Assembly (NCBI GenBank): GCA_022495995.1
Contig: JAFEMH010000983.1
Location: forward strand, 62,001-126,000
Reading direction: 5' to 3'
Source: Adenophora triphylla var. japonica
Lineage: Eukaryota; Streptophyta; Magnoliopsida; Asterales; Campanulaceae
DNA length: 64,000 nucleotides
Positions 12,519 through 22,600 of this stretch are shown piece by piece. The position numbers and the translations under genes were made by a program. How positions within the stretch are numbered: the first letter of the stretch is position 1; the number at the start of each line of letters is the position of its first letter. Under the pieces are notes generated by a model. It had not been told where the DNA came from, made no database searches, and saw only the letters and a program-made list of their open reading frames with translations.

Positions 12519-13271
12519 TCTTCATAATGAAGCTTGCTGATTTGGTGAATAAGACTTTTGCTCGTATGCAGGTATACATAGTTTTGTATTTTTATACATT
12601 TGAAATAGAAAGTGAAAAGCAGCTACTTTAATCTCGTTTTAGACATTTTTTTTCTTTTTGACTTTCTTGATAAAGAAAATTTTGATTAACTTATTTCCAG
12701 AATAATTGCATCATTCTAGCTTTTCCTTCCTGCAATACAGGAGTATATGAATTTATTCTAATATTGTTCTAACTTTCATTGATATAGAATAATCAAAATT
12801 TGAATAGAACATGCTCATCCATCAAAGGATCTCCCTATACCATCTAGTTTGCATGATGCTCATCCATCAAAGGATCTCATTTCTCCCCTCTATCAACTTT
12901 ATTTCAATAAAATGACTGTTTTACCCCTAAATATTTCTCATGCACAGTCTAAATACTAAATTAGTCATTTTAAAGATTTACGGGGTAAAATAGTCATTAT
13001 GTTTGAATAAAGCTGACAAAAGGGGGGAAGTGAGACGAAACCAAACCTTAAGGGGGGGGGGGGCAATGATACTTGTCCATGCCTCTGGGGTGGGCATGAA
13101 ATTAACCCCGAAAATAGAATGTGACACGATTCCTACCAGTTGGTTCTTAGAAGGTGCAAGTATTATTTTTTTCAGCTGCTGAAAAATGTTTCACCTCCTT
13201 AGATTAATAATCTAAGTCTTTCCCTTTTTGTATCATTTTGTAGTTTTTTAATTTCTAGTAAAATAATTTAC
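12519..13271. other. 3' flank of the duplicated gene; no gene seen
   Basis: This is the 3' flanking DNA of the duplicate and matches 35295-36379 in part. About 350 bp that in copy 2 include the last CSLA exon are missing at about 12853, where gctcatccatcaaaggatctc is repeated across the junction. It also carries the right part of a foldback repeat seen whole at 35921-36218. Confidence 0.7.
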
Positions 13272-13357
13272 CTTTCTTCGAGTCTGATACGAGGTTGCTT
13301 CGTAACTTTGCAACCTTATTTGGTCTTGAGAGCATCTCCCAATTTCTCGGTGACAAC
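13272..13357 (-). pseudogene. CSLA exon 8 fragment with a premature stop
   Basis: The minus strand matches the 3' end of CSLA exon 8 (36380-36465). It reads [13 protein letters not shown], then a stop, then QPRIRLE before the kept donor GTAAAT. Copy 2 reads leucine where this copy has the stop. The upstream part of the exon is cut off at the duplication breakpoint and the final exon is deleted, so this is a dead relic. Confidence 0.88.
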
Positions 13358-13375
13358 AATAGACTGCAGATGATT

Positions 13376-13686
13376 ATCTGCAATGGTATGCTACTTATTT
13401 CCATCCTATTGTGCACTCCATAACTGAGAGGGCTCACGTTGTTAGGAGGACGACTGAAGTTGTTGCCCCAAATCCGTGGGATATGATCATGAAAGTCCGG
13501 GACGTGATGATACCTATTGCTGAAAGATGGACAGACGGAGATCACTCGATTAGTGTACATGAGGCTATGGAAGTCATCTTTAGAGCACTCGCAGCAACCC
13601 AAATCTCATCAACGCCATCAACCTCTCAGGGTACAAGAAGAAACATTAGATTTGTATTTTTTTGTATTTGTATTATGTCTCTGAAA
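13376..13686 (+). pseudogene. Plant-mobile-domain-like (PMD/MAIN-like) C-terminal fragment
   Basis: Just past the duplication breakpoint a plus-strand frame reads ADDYLQWYATYFHPIVH followed by a polar tail (ITERAHVVRRTTEVV, then ISVHEAMEVIFRALAA). The DYLQWY motif followed by basic residues resembles the C-terminus of plant mobile domain proteins, a family found alone and inside Mutator-like and gypsy transposons. There is no upstream part. It may be part of the neighbouring MULE or an unrelated capture. The family call is tentative. Confidence 0.4.
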
Positions 13687-13914
13687 TAATGTATGAATAA
13701 TTATTTTTACTTTTGTCTTTGGTGTTTGAACAACTCGATTAGTTTTGTATTATGTCATTGAAAAACTTATCAATTTTGAACAATTTCTCATATTTGCAGT
13801 AAGTATTTAAATAATGGTGCAGATTAAGATTCGAAACAATGTTATTTACCCAAACAATAGACTAAAATATTTTTTAAAAAAATTTGCCCAAGTAACCGTA
13901 AGTTATATTTATGT

Positions 13915-14640
13915 ACCCAAATCATAGCCTGAAAAATTTTAAAATATTTATATACAAAGGTTCGGCCAGTACTACCGAACTATTCACAAAGGTTCGGCCT
14001 GACCGAATATCACTCTTCTGTTCGGCCACTAGTAGCCGGATGTCATATGTTAGGCCACTAGTAGCCGGATGTCATATTAAGTGTGTTTTTTATTTTATAT
14101 TTGAACAACTCATTAAAAAACAATTTTATGTACCCAAATCATAGCCTGAAAATTTTAATTTTTTGACCAAGTTACAATGGTTCGGCCAGTATTGACCGAA
14201 CTATTCACAAAGGTTCGGCCAGTACTACTGATCGAATACCACTCTTTTGTTCGGCCACTACTGGCCGAATGTCATATTAATTGTGTTTTTTTTAACAAAT
14301 CATTAAAAAACAATTTTATGTACCCAAATCATAGCCTGAAAAATTAAAAAAAAAAATTTGATCAAGTTACAACTGATCGAACTATTCACAAAGGTTCGGC
14401 CAGTACTGACCGAATACCACTCTTCTGTTCGGGCACTACTGGCCGGATGTCATATTAAGTGTTGTGTTTTTTAAAAAAAGAACTCATGACAAAACAATGT
14501 TATGTACCCAACTAATATGCCAAAGTAATTATTTTTTTTTTGCCAATGTAAGAATGGTTCGGCCAGTTCTGACTGAACCTTTATAAGGATTTTGGTCATT
14601 ACCTGCTGAACCCACGTTAAATGTATTTTTTTTCTGTTTA
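13915..14640. repeat. Tandem array of about 190-bp units rich in GGTTCGGCC palindromes
   Basis: Units start with acccaaatcatagcctgaaa at 13915, 14132 and 14322, with a diverged one at 14506 (spacings about 217, 190 and 184 bp). Each has two or three copies of ggttcggccagtactgacc-gaa, then cactcttctgttcggccac and gtcatatta. TTCGGCC and GGCCGAA arms face each other within a unit and could form hairpins. The array flanks the C-terminal end of the MULE pseudogene. A related motif recurs at its other flank (17957-18320). Confidence 0.75.
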
Positions 14641-14825
14641 TTAAGTTGGGACGTAACAATGTGTTTCCCGTCATTAAAAAAGTTAATTTTAAGTTAGTTA
14701 ATTTTTTTATAAGTTTAAGGTTATTTTATGAAATTATTATATAAATTTAAATGAAATTTACTCGTAAATGAAAATTACATAAAGAAATTTAACAAAACAA
14801 ATCATAATATTTAGCATAAATAAAA

Positions 14826-17800
14826 TTATTTAATATCAATTACATTAGTTGACGAATCGGGTACTTGTATTAATCGTTCTTGATAATATGCTAGCCATCC
14901 GGTTGCACGTTGATGACGTTCTTCATACCATTTGTACGATAGTTGTGGCAATGGACATCCTTCCTTCAACTTCGCATGAATGTAATGATTACCGTTGACA
15001 TATGCAATACAAATCAGTTTTGGTTTGCGTGGCATTGATTTTCGTAGAGGGAGAAAGGTGAAAGATAATGTGTTACTCAAAGTTACTAACGCAACGTTGA
15101 ATGCATTTGCAACAGCGTAATCCATTTCTGCAGCGTTAAACCAATTTGCTTCTCCGCATGGACCATCATACCAGTTGAGAGTGAACATGACTTTCTCCAC
15201 CCTATCCTCGGCCATGAATAACTCAACATATTAACTCTTGATTTCCAATAACCTCTTGATATAACGCTCCCCGAACCCACCGCCAATCATCTGAATCACG
15301 TTCAAGTAACCCTGCGATACACTGGAATCCACAATTCCCATCACCCCGCACATCAATTGTTTTCTCAATATAACCATGCGTGTAAACCGATAATTGATCA
15401 AGATATGGTATTGTATGTTAACTTTTTTGACGCACGGGCTATAAGATAAATTCAAGAAAGGTAAAAATAAGTTGAAATGACTAATTTCATGCTATAACAT
15501 TTAACTGAATAATATAAATAGTTTTGAGGTTACCTGTAACTTGGCTTTTGCAGATAACATCGGAGAACCTTGATTTGCATCGTGGTCGAATAAAACTTGG
15601 CGGGTATAGTCACCACGTACTCAACCGCGCTAGGATCACGCTTAACATTCATCGATTTAGGATGACCCTTATTATTGGTTTTTACTGCATGTTCATTGGC
15701 CATTGTTGTTTCAGGATGACAAATCTCGGTCAACCTCCGAACAATCAAATTCTTTCCGGTCCGTGTAGCTGCCTTAAATCTTAAATCAAGAGTATCAGAA
15801 CACTCTTTATATCGATTACGAATCTCTTCTTCAATATTATCATCATAACTTATTATCGGTAGTGTATCTATCTTACTCCAAAATGCATGAACTTTATCGA
15901 GTGGGATGGACGAGTTGAATCGCATGAACTGTGCAAGCTGATGTGGACAAAGGAGTCCGCATTTAGATCTCACCGCACACCCACACAACAATGGATCTCG
16001 GCTACCATCATATAGAGAATCCAATGAACTGAAAATCAAATCAAATGCATTTATAGACACCATACCTCTAACCTCACTCCATAGCGATGACTTGAATTTA
16101 TGTTGAACCACAGTCCTCTTTTCTCAAATGAGGCGTTAATTGCAATATGAGAGCATTCGATGAGTTTATGAATTTGTTTCCAACATGTCTCAAATGCTCC
16201 CTGACTCAATCCAAGTTGTTTCTTCAATAAGGCATGTTGACTCTCCACCCTAACATAAGTTACGTATTTTATTAGCATATAATTAACAAAACATAGAAAA
16301 CATCAAAACATATGACACATCAAAAATAAAGTTCGCCCGATATACCTGTTGTAGTCAAGTTGTCAAAGTGCATAACTTTATTTGTCCAACACGAGACAAA
16401 TCTTTCTTTGTACGATACAATCCATTGGTTCATGACATAATTGACCGCATCGGGATAATGACTGAAATCTTATGATAATCGCCGTAAAAAGTCATTAAAT
16501 GATTCCTCTGTATCAGCTTTGACCATTACATTCCAATGAATAATAAACGCCTCCCAAATCTCTTGCATATCAAACACTAGTAAAAGCCCGTGTCTGAGGA
16601 CACGTGGTATTTTTTTAATTAAAAGTGAGGGCAAAATGGGAAGGGACAACTTAGTGAGGGTAAAATGGGAAAAAATACTATAGAATTCAAATTTTAGGAG
16701 GAAAAAGTTATTTTGAAAATTAAGGGTAAAACTGGAAATAAAGAACCTTGGCAGAATTTGAGGGGCAAAATGGGAAAAATTAATTTGGCACTGTTCATAG
16801 TACTGTTCATAGGACTGGTGCCATTTATACTATAGATTTTCTTGCATTTTACTAGAATATTTCTATTGATATGCCATCGACAGAGCAAATGAGTTGTTGT
16901 TGGGAACTTCTCACGGATTGCATTCATCAAAGCAAGCTCCCTATCTGTCACGATAACATTAGAAAGACATGATTCATCCATCAAAGATTTAAACACTTCG
17001 CATGCCCACTTGTAGTTTGCTTCTTTCTCAACCTCTAAGTATACAACAACAATTAAGAAGGTCATTTTTGTTGATGTCACGCCCACAATCTCAAGCAAAG
17101 GTAAGTAGTACCTATTTGTCTTCTTCTAAGTGCAATCCATGAATAAGGCGTATGGAAATGCTTTCAGCAATTCAATGCTTTTCAGATGAGCAAATAATAA
17201 CTCCTTAATTACATTTGTATGCTCGCATTGCCAATATTCGAAGTGATAACCATGATCATTCAATTTAAACATGAGTTGTTGGATTTGAGAACGACCCGCA
17301 TGCTCAGTTGCCCTGCCCTTCACGCGCGCATTATAAATAGTACGCATTAAGGACTTGTTTCCAGAAATTTCTCTTTTAATCCATATAAAATATCCTTTCG
17401 CCGGCTATTTGCATGTGACATTTCTGCCACGTACTCCTCCTCTTATTTCTGCAATCTATCGACATAAGAGTGACCCAACATGGATTGACAAATCGAATGA
17501 TTGTGAACGCCACATACCACTTTTAATTGCCATTGACCATCAACAGTGACTTGTTTAGCGTTCAACTGAAACTTACAATCGCATTTCTTTGTTCCGCTTT
17601 CTCTATTTTTTTTCTTTTCCAAAAATTTCATTGTTGACAGATTTTTTAGTGAAAGGAGAGATTGACGTTTCCTTGTATGTCCCCCAATGTTCACAAACAA
17701 GCGTCAGTCATTCGAGGAATGAAATTACGGCTTTCATTATCTGACCGACCTATGACGATAATAAATTCATGCTCTTCCCCCTTTTTATGTGTCTATTCAA

Positions 17801-17930
17801 ACATTATTTGACGGTCTCTAAAATACAAAGGTATTGTGAATTCTGATCTGTAGTCTCTCAAAACACTTTCAAAATCAATCGGGTAATGGTTATTGTCACC
17901 CAGTGAACACTGCAACAATTCAATAAAACA
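14826..17930 (-). pseudogene. Mutator-like (MULE) transposase with SWIM zinc finger and OTU-like C-terminal domain, decayed
   Basis: Minus-strand pieces in order: an N-terminal region (17920-17443) with GGHTRKR and a CDCKFQLNAK motif; the MULE core with the first Asp in ALFMDCT (about 17130), the second in VTDRELALMNAI (about 16960) and the Glu in RVESQHALLKK (about 16240), preceded by a likely GT-AG intron (about 16345-16258); a SWIM finger CGCAVRSKCGLLCPH (about 15960); and an OTU-like domain at 15215-14826 (GEANWFNAAEMDYAVA, LTFLPLR-like and AYVNGNHYIHAKL). Several frameshifts and stops (for example after YFRDRQIMFE and FLRRLS) show it is inactive. A 260-bp Helitron splits it at 16577-16836. 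Terminal inverted repeats could not be fixed. Confidence 0.82.
16577..16836 (-). mobile_element. Mini-Helitron A inserted in the MULE transposase
   Basis: On the minus strand the 260-bp insert starts TCTATAGTATAAATGG and ends with hairpin CGTGTC-CTCA-GACACG, a short spacer and CTAG. It sits exactly between A and T of the host. This fits Helitron ends (5' TC, 3' hairpin plus CTRR, A^T target). Removing it leaves the transposase frame continuous across the junction (KCKK then MFDMQEIW). Two relatives lie at 18701-19020. Confidence 0.82.
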
Positions 17931-17956
17931 ATAAGGAAGGGGTACGAAGTATAACA

Positions 17957-18320
17957 AAGGTTCAGCCAGTGGTGGCCGAATTTTTAAAAATGGTTCGGTA
18001 GGGTGTGATCGAAATTTTTTAAATGGTTCGGCCGGGTGTGGCCAAAATATTTTAAAACATTTGGGCGGGTGTGGCCGAAATATTTTAGAAAATTCGGTCG
18101 GGTGTGGCCGAAATATTTTAGAAAATTCGGTCGGGTGTGTCCGAAATATTTTAGAAAATTCAGCCGGGTGTGGTCGAAAATTTCAAAAATTCAGCTGGGT
18201 TTGACCGAAATACAACCCAGAATCGACAAACCAGGGTCGAACCTTTTCAAAATTTCGGCCGGATGTGGCCGAACTTTTTCAAGTGTTTCGGCTGGGTGTG
18301 GCCGAACCTGAGTTGAGTTT
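17957..18320. repeat. 33-bp minisatellite with GGTTCGGCCGGGTGTGGCCGAA core
   Basis: About five near-perfect 33-bp units (aaatattttagaaaattcgg plus tcgggtgtggccg), flanked by more diverged units on both sides, each with facing TTCGGCC/GGCCGAA arms. It lies upstream of the MULE N-terminus. The open frame through it only reads the repeat and is not a gene. Confidence 0.8.
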
Positions 18321-18700
18321 CGCTCGGTAGTGGCCGAAATTTTGCAAAACGGAAATAATTTTACTCATTTATATGGGTTGAAAGTGAAGAAAACTTACAT
18401 TGACATTCGATTGTAGAGTCATTTTATTCATGATTCTGAATAAAAATCTTGAACAAATATGTATGATTTTTTTATTTTTTTTTTGATTGAGAAATGATAT
18501 TAGGAGGAAAGAGAGGAAATATTTTTTTATGGTAAAATAAAATGAAGAGGATGAGATGTAATGTTAGGGAAGCTGAAAATTGATGAGGGGTAGATGGGAG
18601 CTAATGTTAGGGCGTAAGAATAATTTCATTTGATGGCATAATTGTAATTTGTATCTTTACAGGTTTACTCAACAATTTTAAGATCTACAGTATATAACAA
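18321..18700. other. Intergenic, nothing recognised
   Basis: AT-rich sequence between the minisatellite and the nested Helitrons. No open frame or known element end was seen. Confidence 0.5.
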
Positions 18701-19020
18701 CTAGTAAAAGCCCGTGTCCGAGGACACGTGATATTTTTTTAATTAAAAGTGAGGGCAAAATGGAAAAGGGACAACTTAGTGAGGGTAAAATGGGAAAAAA
18801 TCTTTTGGCACTATTCATACAACTATTCATCCCACTTCCCTCATTTATATTACTAGTAAAAGCCCGTGTTCGAGGACACGTGTTTTTTTTTTTTTTAATT
18901 TTTTTTTTTTTTTAAAGCAAAATGGAAAAGGAACAACTTATTGAGGGCAAAATGAAAAATTTGACAAATAAAATTGTTCATTGTACTGTTCATTCCCTTG
19001 CCATTTATACTATAGATAGA
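18701..19020 (-). mobile_element. Mini-Helitron B (interrupted by C)
   Basis: On the minus strand it ends with hairpin CGTGTC-CTCG-GACACG plus CTAG (18704-18701). It resembles Helitron A over its 3' half, including the gtgagggcaaaatgg-type sequence. Its 5' TC end lies at 19020-19019, beyond a second Helitron inserted at 18853-19016. Without C the element is about 156 bp. Host bases around it fit the A^T rule. Confidence 0.75.
18853..19016 (-). mobile_element. Mini-Helitron C nested in B
   Basis: 164 bp, minus strand, from TCTATAGTATAAATGGCA to a CGTGTCCTCGAACACG hairpin and CTAG. It lies between the a at 18852 and the t at 19017 inside Helitron B, an exact A^T insertion. The hairpin has one mismatch relative to A and B. 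Confidence 0.75.
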
Positions 19021-19037
19021 TTGACAATATTCATATA

Positions 19038-19546
19038 CCACTCTCCGTTTCATGATAATATATAAACTTTTCTTTTTGGGCGTCCCATAATAATATATAC
19101 TCCCTCCGTCCCATTACAAACCACAAACTTTCCTTTTTGGTCGTCCCATTACAAACCACAAACTTCCTAAAATGGAAAGGAATCTTTACTATTCCCTCCA
19201 CTCATTCTCTCTCCTACATTATTTTAATACTCACAACACCATTATAATTAACTATTCCCTCCACTATAATTCACTTTTCCTTAATTCCCGTGTCTACAGT
19301 AAATTTCCCATTACTAATGGGACGGAGGGAGTACTTTTCTAAAATAGAAAGAAATCTTTACTATTTCCTCCACTCATTCTCTCTCTTACATTATTTTAAT
19401 ACTCACATCATCATTATAATTTACTATTCTCTCCACTCATTCTCTCTCTTATTTTATTTTCACACTCACAACATTTTTAATATAATAATTTATTCTTAAT
19501 TTCCGTGCAAAATCCAAAAGTCTATAAATTTCTGGGACGGAGGGAG
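19038..19546. mobile_element. Stowaway-type MITE (outer, interrupted)
   Basis: Ends are ccactctccgtttcatgata (left) and gggacggagggag (right), flanked by TA on both sides. Related arms reading ataatatataaacttttctttttgg and atccaaaagtctataaattt face each other. A second Stowaway (19100-19331) is inserted in it. The right end lies about 130 bp from the ATG of the small-subunit gene. Confidence 0.7.
19100..19331. mobile_element. Stowaway MITE (inner, complete)
   Basis: 232 bp, ends ctccctccgtccc and gggacggagggag, with TA target duplications at 19098-19099 and 19332-19333. Nested in the older Stowaway around it. Confidence 0.85.
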
Positions 19547-19675
19547 TATTTCTATTCATACCCCTCCACTCATTTATACCGTAGATTCTCAAATCGATTT
19601 TGTAAAACTGATAACATTTCCCATTTCTTCTCAAAAACATTAGCCTGCTTCTCTCAGACCCTCTTCCTCTCTCCC
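19547..19675 (+). promoter_or_regulatory. Proximal 5' region of the small-subunit gene
   Basis: Only about 130 bp separate the nested Stowaway block from the ATG at 19676. It contains a pyrimidine-rich leader (cttctctcagaccctcttcc) typical of plant 5' UTRs. No clear TATA box was singled out. Any promoter must reach into the MITEs or lie in them. Confidence 0.45.
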
Positions 19676-22600
19676 ATGGCGGCTGTACCCACTCACTCTC
19701 CACAATTCCTCAGCGTAGGAAGAACATCATTGGAATTATCCAGCAATGGTAACAATCTCCGGTTTACAGGTCCCAATTCCGTTTCAACGTCGTGCTTCCA
19801 CTCAACGCCTAATATTACGAAAAATCGATTTGAGCTAAACAAATTGGTCGTACGTGCAAGCAACGCCGGCGATAAGCCGTCAAGTGACGCCCACACCTCC
19901 GTTGCTGAGAAAGCTTCGTCTTCTATCAGACCCACGTACCTTTCTTTCTCTATCTCTTTGAAATCTCTGCATTCAGTTTACATAATTTATTGATTATTTT
20001 CTTTTAATTGGAGACATGGTCCGTTGTTGAAATTTACATATTTTAGCATTACAAATGTGTAATTTTTAATTTTCTTTATTTGTTGATTGTGGGGTTTAAT
20101 TATTTGATTGGATTATTAGGTTGAAATGTAGTCAATGGAATTGGTGGTTTTTCGGGTAGACTTGCTATTGTTTTCTCAATCCAGTTTCACCTTTGATGTT
20201 TTTGAAATACTACTCAATAGTACAAAGAATTGTTTTACTGTCAGTTTGGCACATTAACGATTGTGGTCAAAATCATAGTTAACTTATTTAAAGAACAACA
20301 GTAATTTAATAATGAGGTTTCGGCAGGCAGTGTGTGTGGCATGATCTTTGCAATCTTTTACCAAATGGAAAAGTGTTACGTTGTTGTCGGGCTGAACTTG
20401 TAAGGGAATTGAAGAGCTAAATTTAAGAATGTCACTGTGACACAAGTCTCTGAACTCCATGCTTGTTGGTTTGCCTTTGTTACCCACACCCTCCGCCCCG
20501 CTCGACTTAGGATTTTGGTCAAATTGAGTTAACGTTGACCAAGTAATTTAAATAAAAAATAATTATTATAATAAAAATCTAAAAATTGTTATTGAGATTA
20601 TTATTAATCGTGATACAATAACAATTTTTAAAATTTTATTAGGATAATTATTTTTATTTAAATAACTTGGTCAAAGTGTTATCAAGTTTACCAAAATCCC
20701 AAGTCGAGCGGGACGAAGGGTGTATGTTGTAAAAATGACTGAAATGAGGAAAGAGGTTTACTTCGAGGGTTAAACTATCCTCCAAATCTAGTCATTGATA
20801 ATGCCTACTCCCACAAAAAAACGGGAAAAAGAAAACTTTCATTTTGAGAAATAAATAAGAAGAATACTTAATCCACACATTTGAATAACTACAAAAATAA
20901 CAGCTTTTCTAAGAACTAACTGATCATGGAAATGTGATTTTGGTAATCAATGAGCGACCTGCCACTAGCAGACTACAGGACTCGGTGCAAGACCATAACA
21001 ATCTCCTACTTTTACAATGACACCCTTTTCCATATACATGGATTAACATTGAACAATCAAATGTGCATGAAGGGATTTATTCAACAACTGATGTAACTAC
21101 GGAAACGTAAATTCATTTTAAAGAGGCTGCCCCACGTATGTGCACCCGTTGGAGGTGAAGGAATGCAAGTTTTTTAATTTGTTTGAGACTTGACATAAAA
21201 TTGCCTCCTTGAGGCTTTTATTTTTTTTCTGTTGGGATTAAAGAAAGCTTTAGGCCGGATGGCATATCGATTGAGGTTTGGAGATGTTTTGGGCCGACGG
21301 GAATAGAATGGTTAGCAAAACTATTCAACAAGATATGAAGAAGTAAAACAATGCCATTGGAGTGGAGGAAAAATACTCTGATCCCTTTGTATAAGAATAA
21401 GGTGATGCCCAATATTGTGTCAACTATCGGGGAATAAACTAATGAACCATACTATGATTATTTGGGAACGAGTGATTGAACAAAGGATGAGGATGATTGT
21501 GCAGATTTCGGATAATCAATTTGAATCGACTATGGAGGCTAACTATCTTATAAGACAAAGCATGGAGAAATTTCAGGATAAAAAGAAAAATTTGCATATG
21601 GTTTTCATTGATTTGGAGAAGACGTATGAAAAAGTACCAAGAGAGGCACTTTGGTGGTTTTCACAAAGAAATGTGTTTCAAATAAATATATTGATATCAC
21701 CAATAACGTATGTCTGATGAAGTTAGTACGAGTCACGAGGACTAGTGTTGGGACGACAAAAGAGTTTCCTATTACGATTGAAATGTATTAAGATTCTACA
21801 CTAGTCTCTTTCTCTTTGCTTTATGATAATTGACGAATTAATGGCCAATCTCGGATGATATACCATGGTGTATGTTGTTCGCAAATGATATTGTGATGAT
21901 TGATTAAACTATAGAGGGTGTTGAAAGTAATTAGAAATTGTGAAGACAAACTTTCGAATTTCAAGATTTTAGACTGAACCGAAGTAAAACTGAATATTTG
22001 TAGCCTAAGTTTAGCGGAGTTGGAAGTAGGGAGGCATAGATGATCACATTCGATGGGAGGATTGTCCAAGCTTCTGACTTTTTTTGGCTATCTTGGATCT
22101 ATTATCCAAAAGGATGGAGAATTGGATAGAGATTTGACTCATAAGATTAAACCTGGTTGGTTGAGGTGAAAGAGTGCCACAAGGTTTTTATGTGATCCGG
22201 GCATGCCCCATAGTTTAAAGGAAAAATTCTATTGCACGGCAATTCCGAGTGTTGGGTCGTAAACAGTCTCACGTTCACAAGATGAATGTGGCGGAGATGC
22301 GTATTCTACGATGGATGTTTGGCCATACAAGAAAGAATCGATTGAGGAATTAAGTCATCAGGGTAAAGTAGGAGTTGTGGCAATTGAAGATAAAATGAGC
22401 GAGAATCGTCTAAGGTGATTTTGTCATGTGAGACGGAAATCGAGTGATTCTCCGATTAAGAGACCTGAAAAGTAAAGAAGTGATAAAATAGCGAGAGGCA
22501 GGGAAGCCCAAGCAAACGTGGATAAGGTGATTGAAAATGATATGTGTTTAATTGGATTGAATGCAAATATGGCGTTGAAAATGGCGGAGTGGAAGGAAAA

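Larger units (their letters stand above)
31..13357. repeat. Segmental duplication, copy 1
   Basis: This stretch matches 29041-36465 in direct orientation over exons, introns and 3' flank. The match begins at about base 31 with aacttgtaaattgtaattaa and stops after ...gtgacaac at 13357. Compared with copy 2 it has an extra 7.2 kb LTR element (3355-10524), lacks the hAT-like element of copy 2, lacks about 350 bp that hold the last CSLA exon (junction near 12853), and has a different tract at about 2775-2880. Only 30 bases lie left of the match. It is therefore unclear whether the duplication really starts there or a full gene lies upstream with an indel at this point. Confidence 0.95.

Noticed and set aside
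13915..14640. Regularly spaced repeats as a CRISPR-like array
   Set aside because: The genome is a plant; the units are about 190 bp with internal palindromes and no unique spacers of fixed length.
18036..18311. Repetitive open frame (WPKYFRKFGRV repeats) as a novel repeat protein
   Set aside because: It is only the translation of the 33-bp minisatellite; other frames and the flanks show no gene structure.
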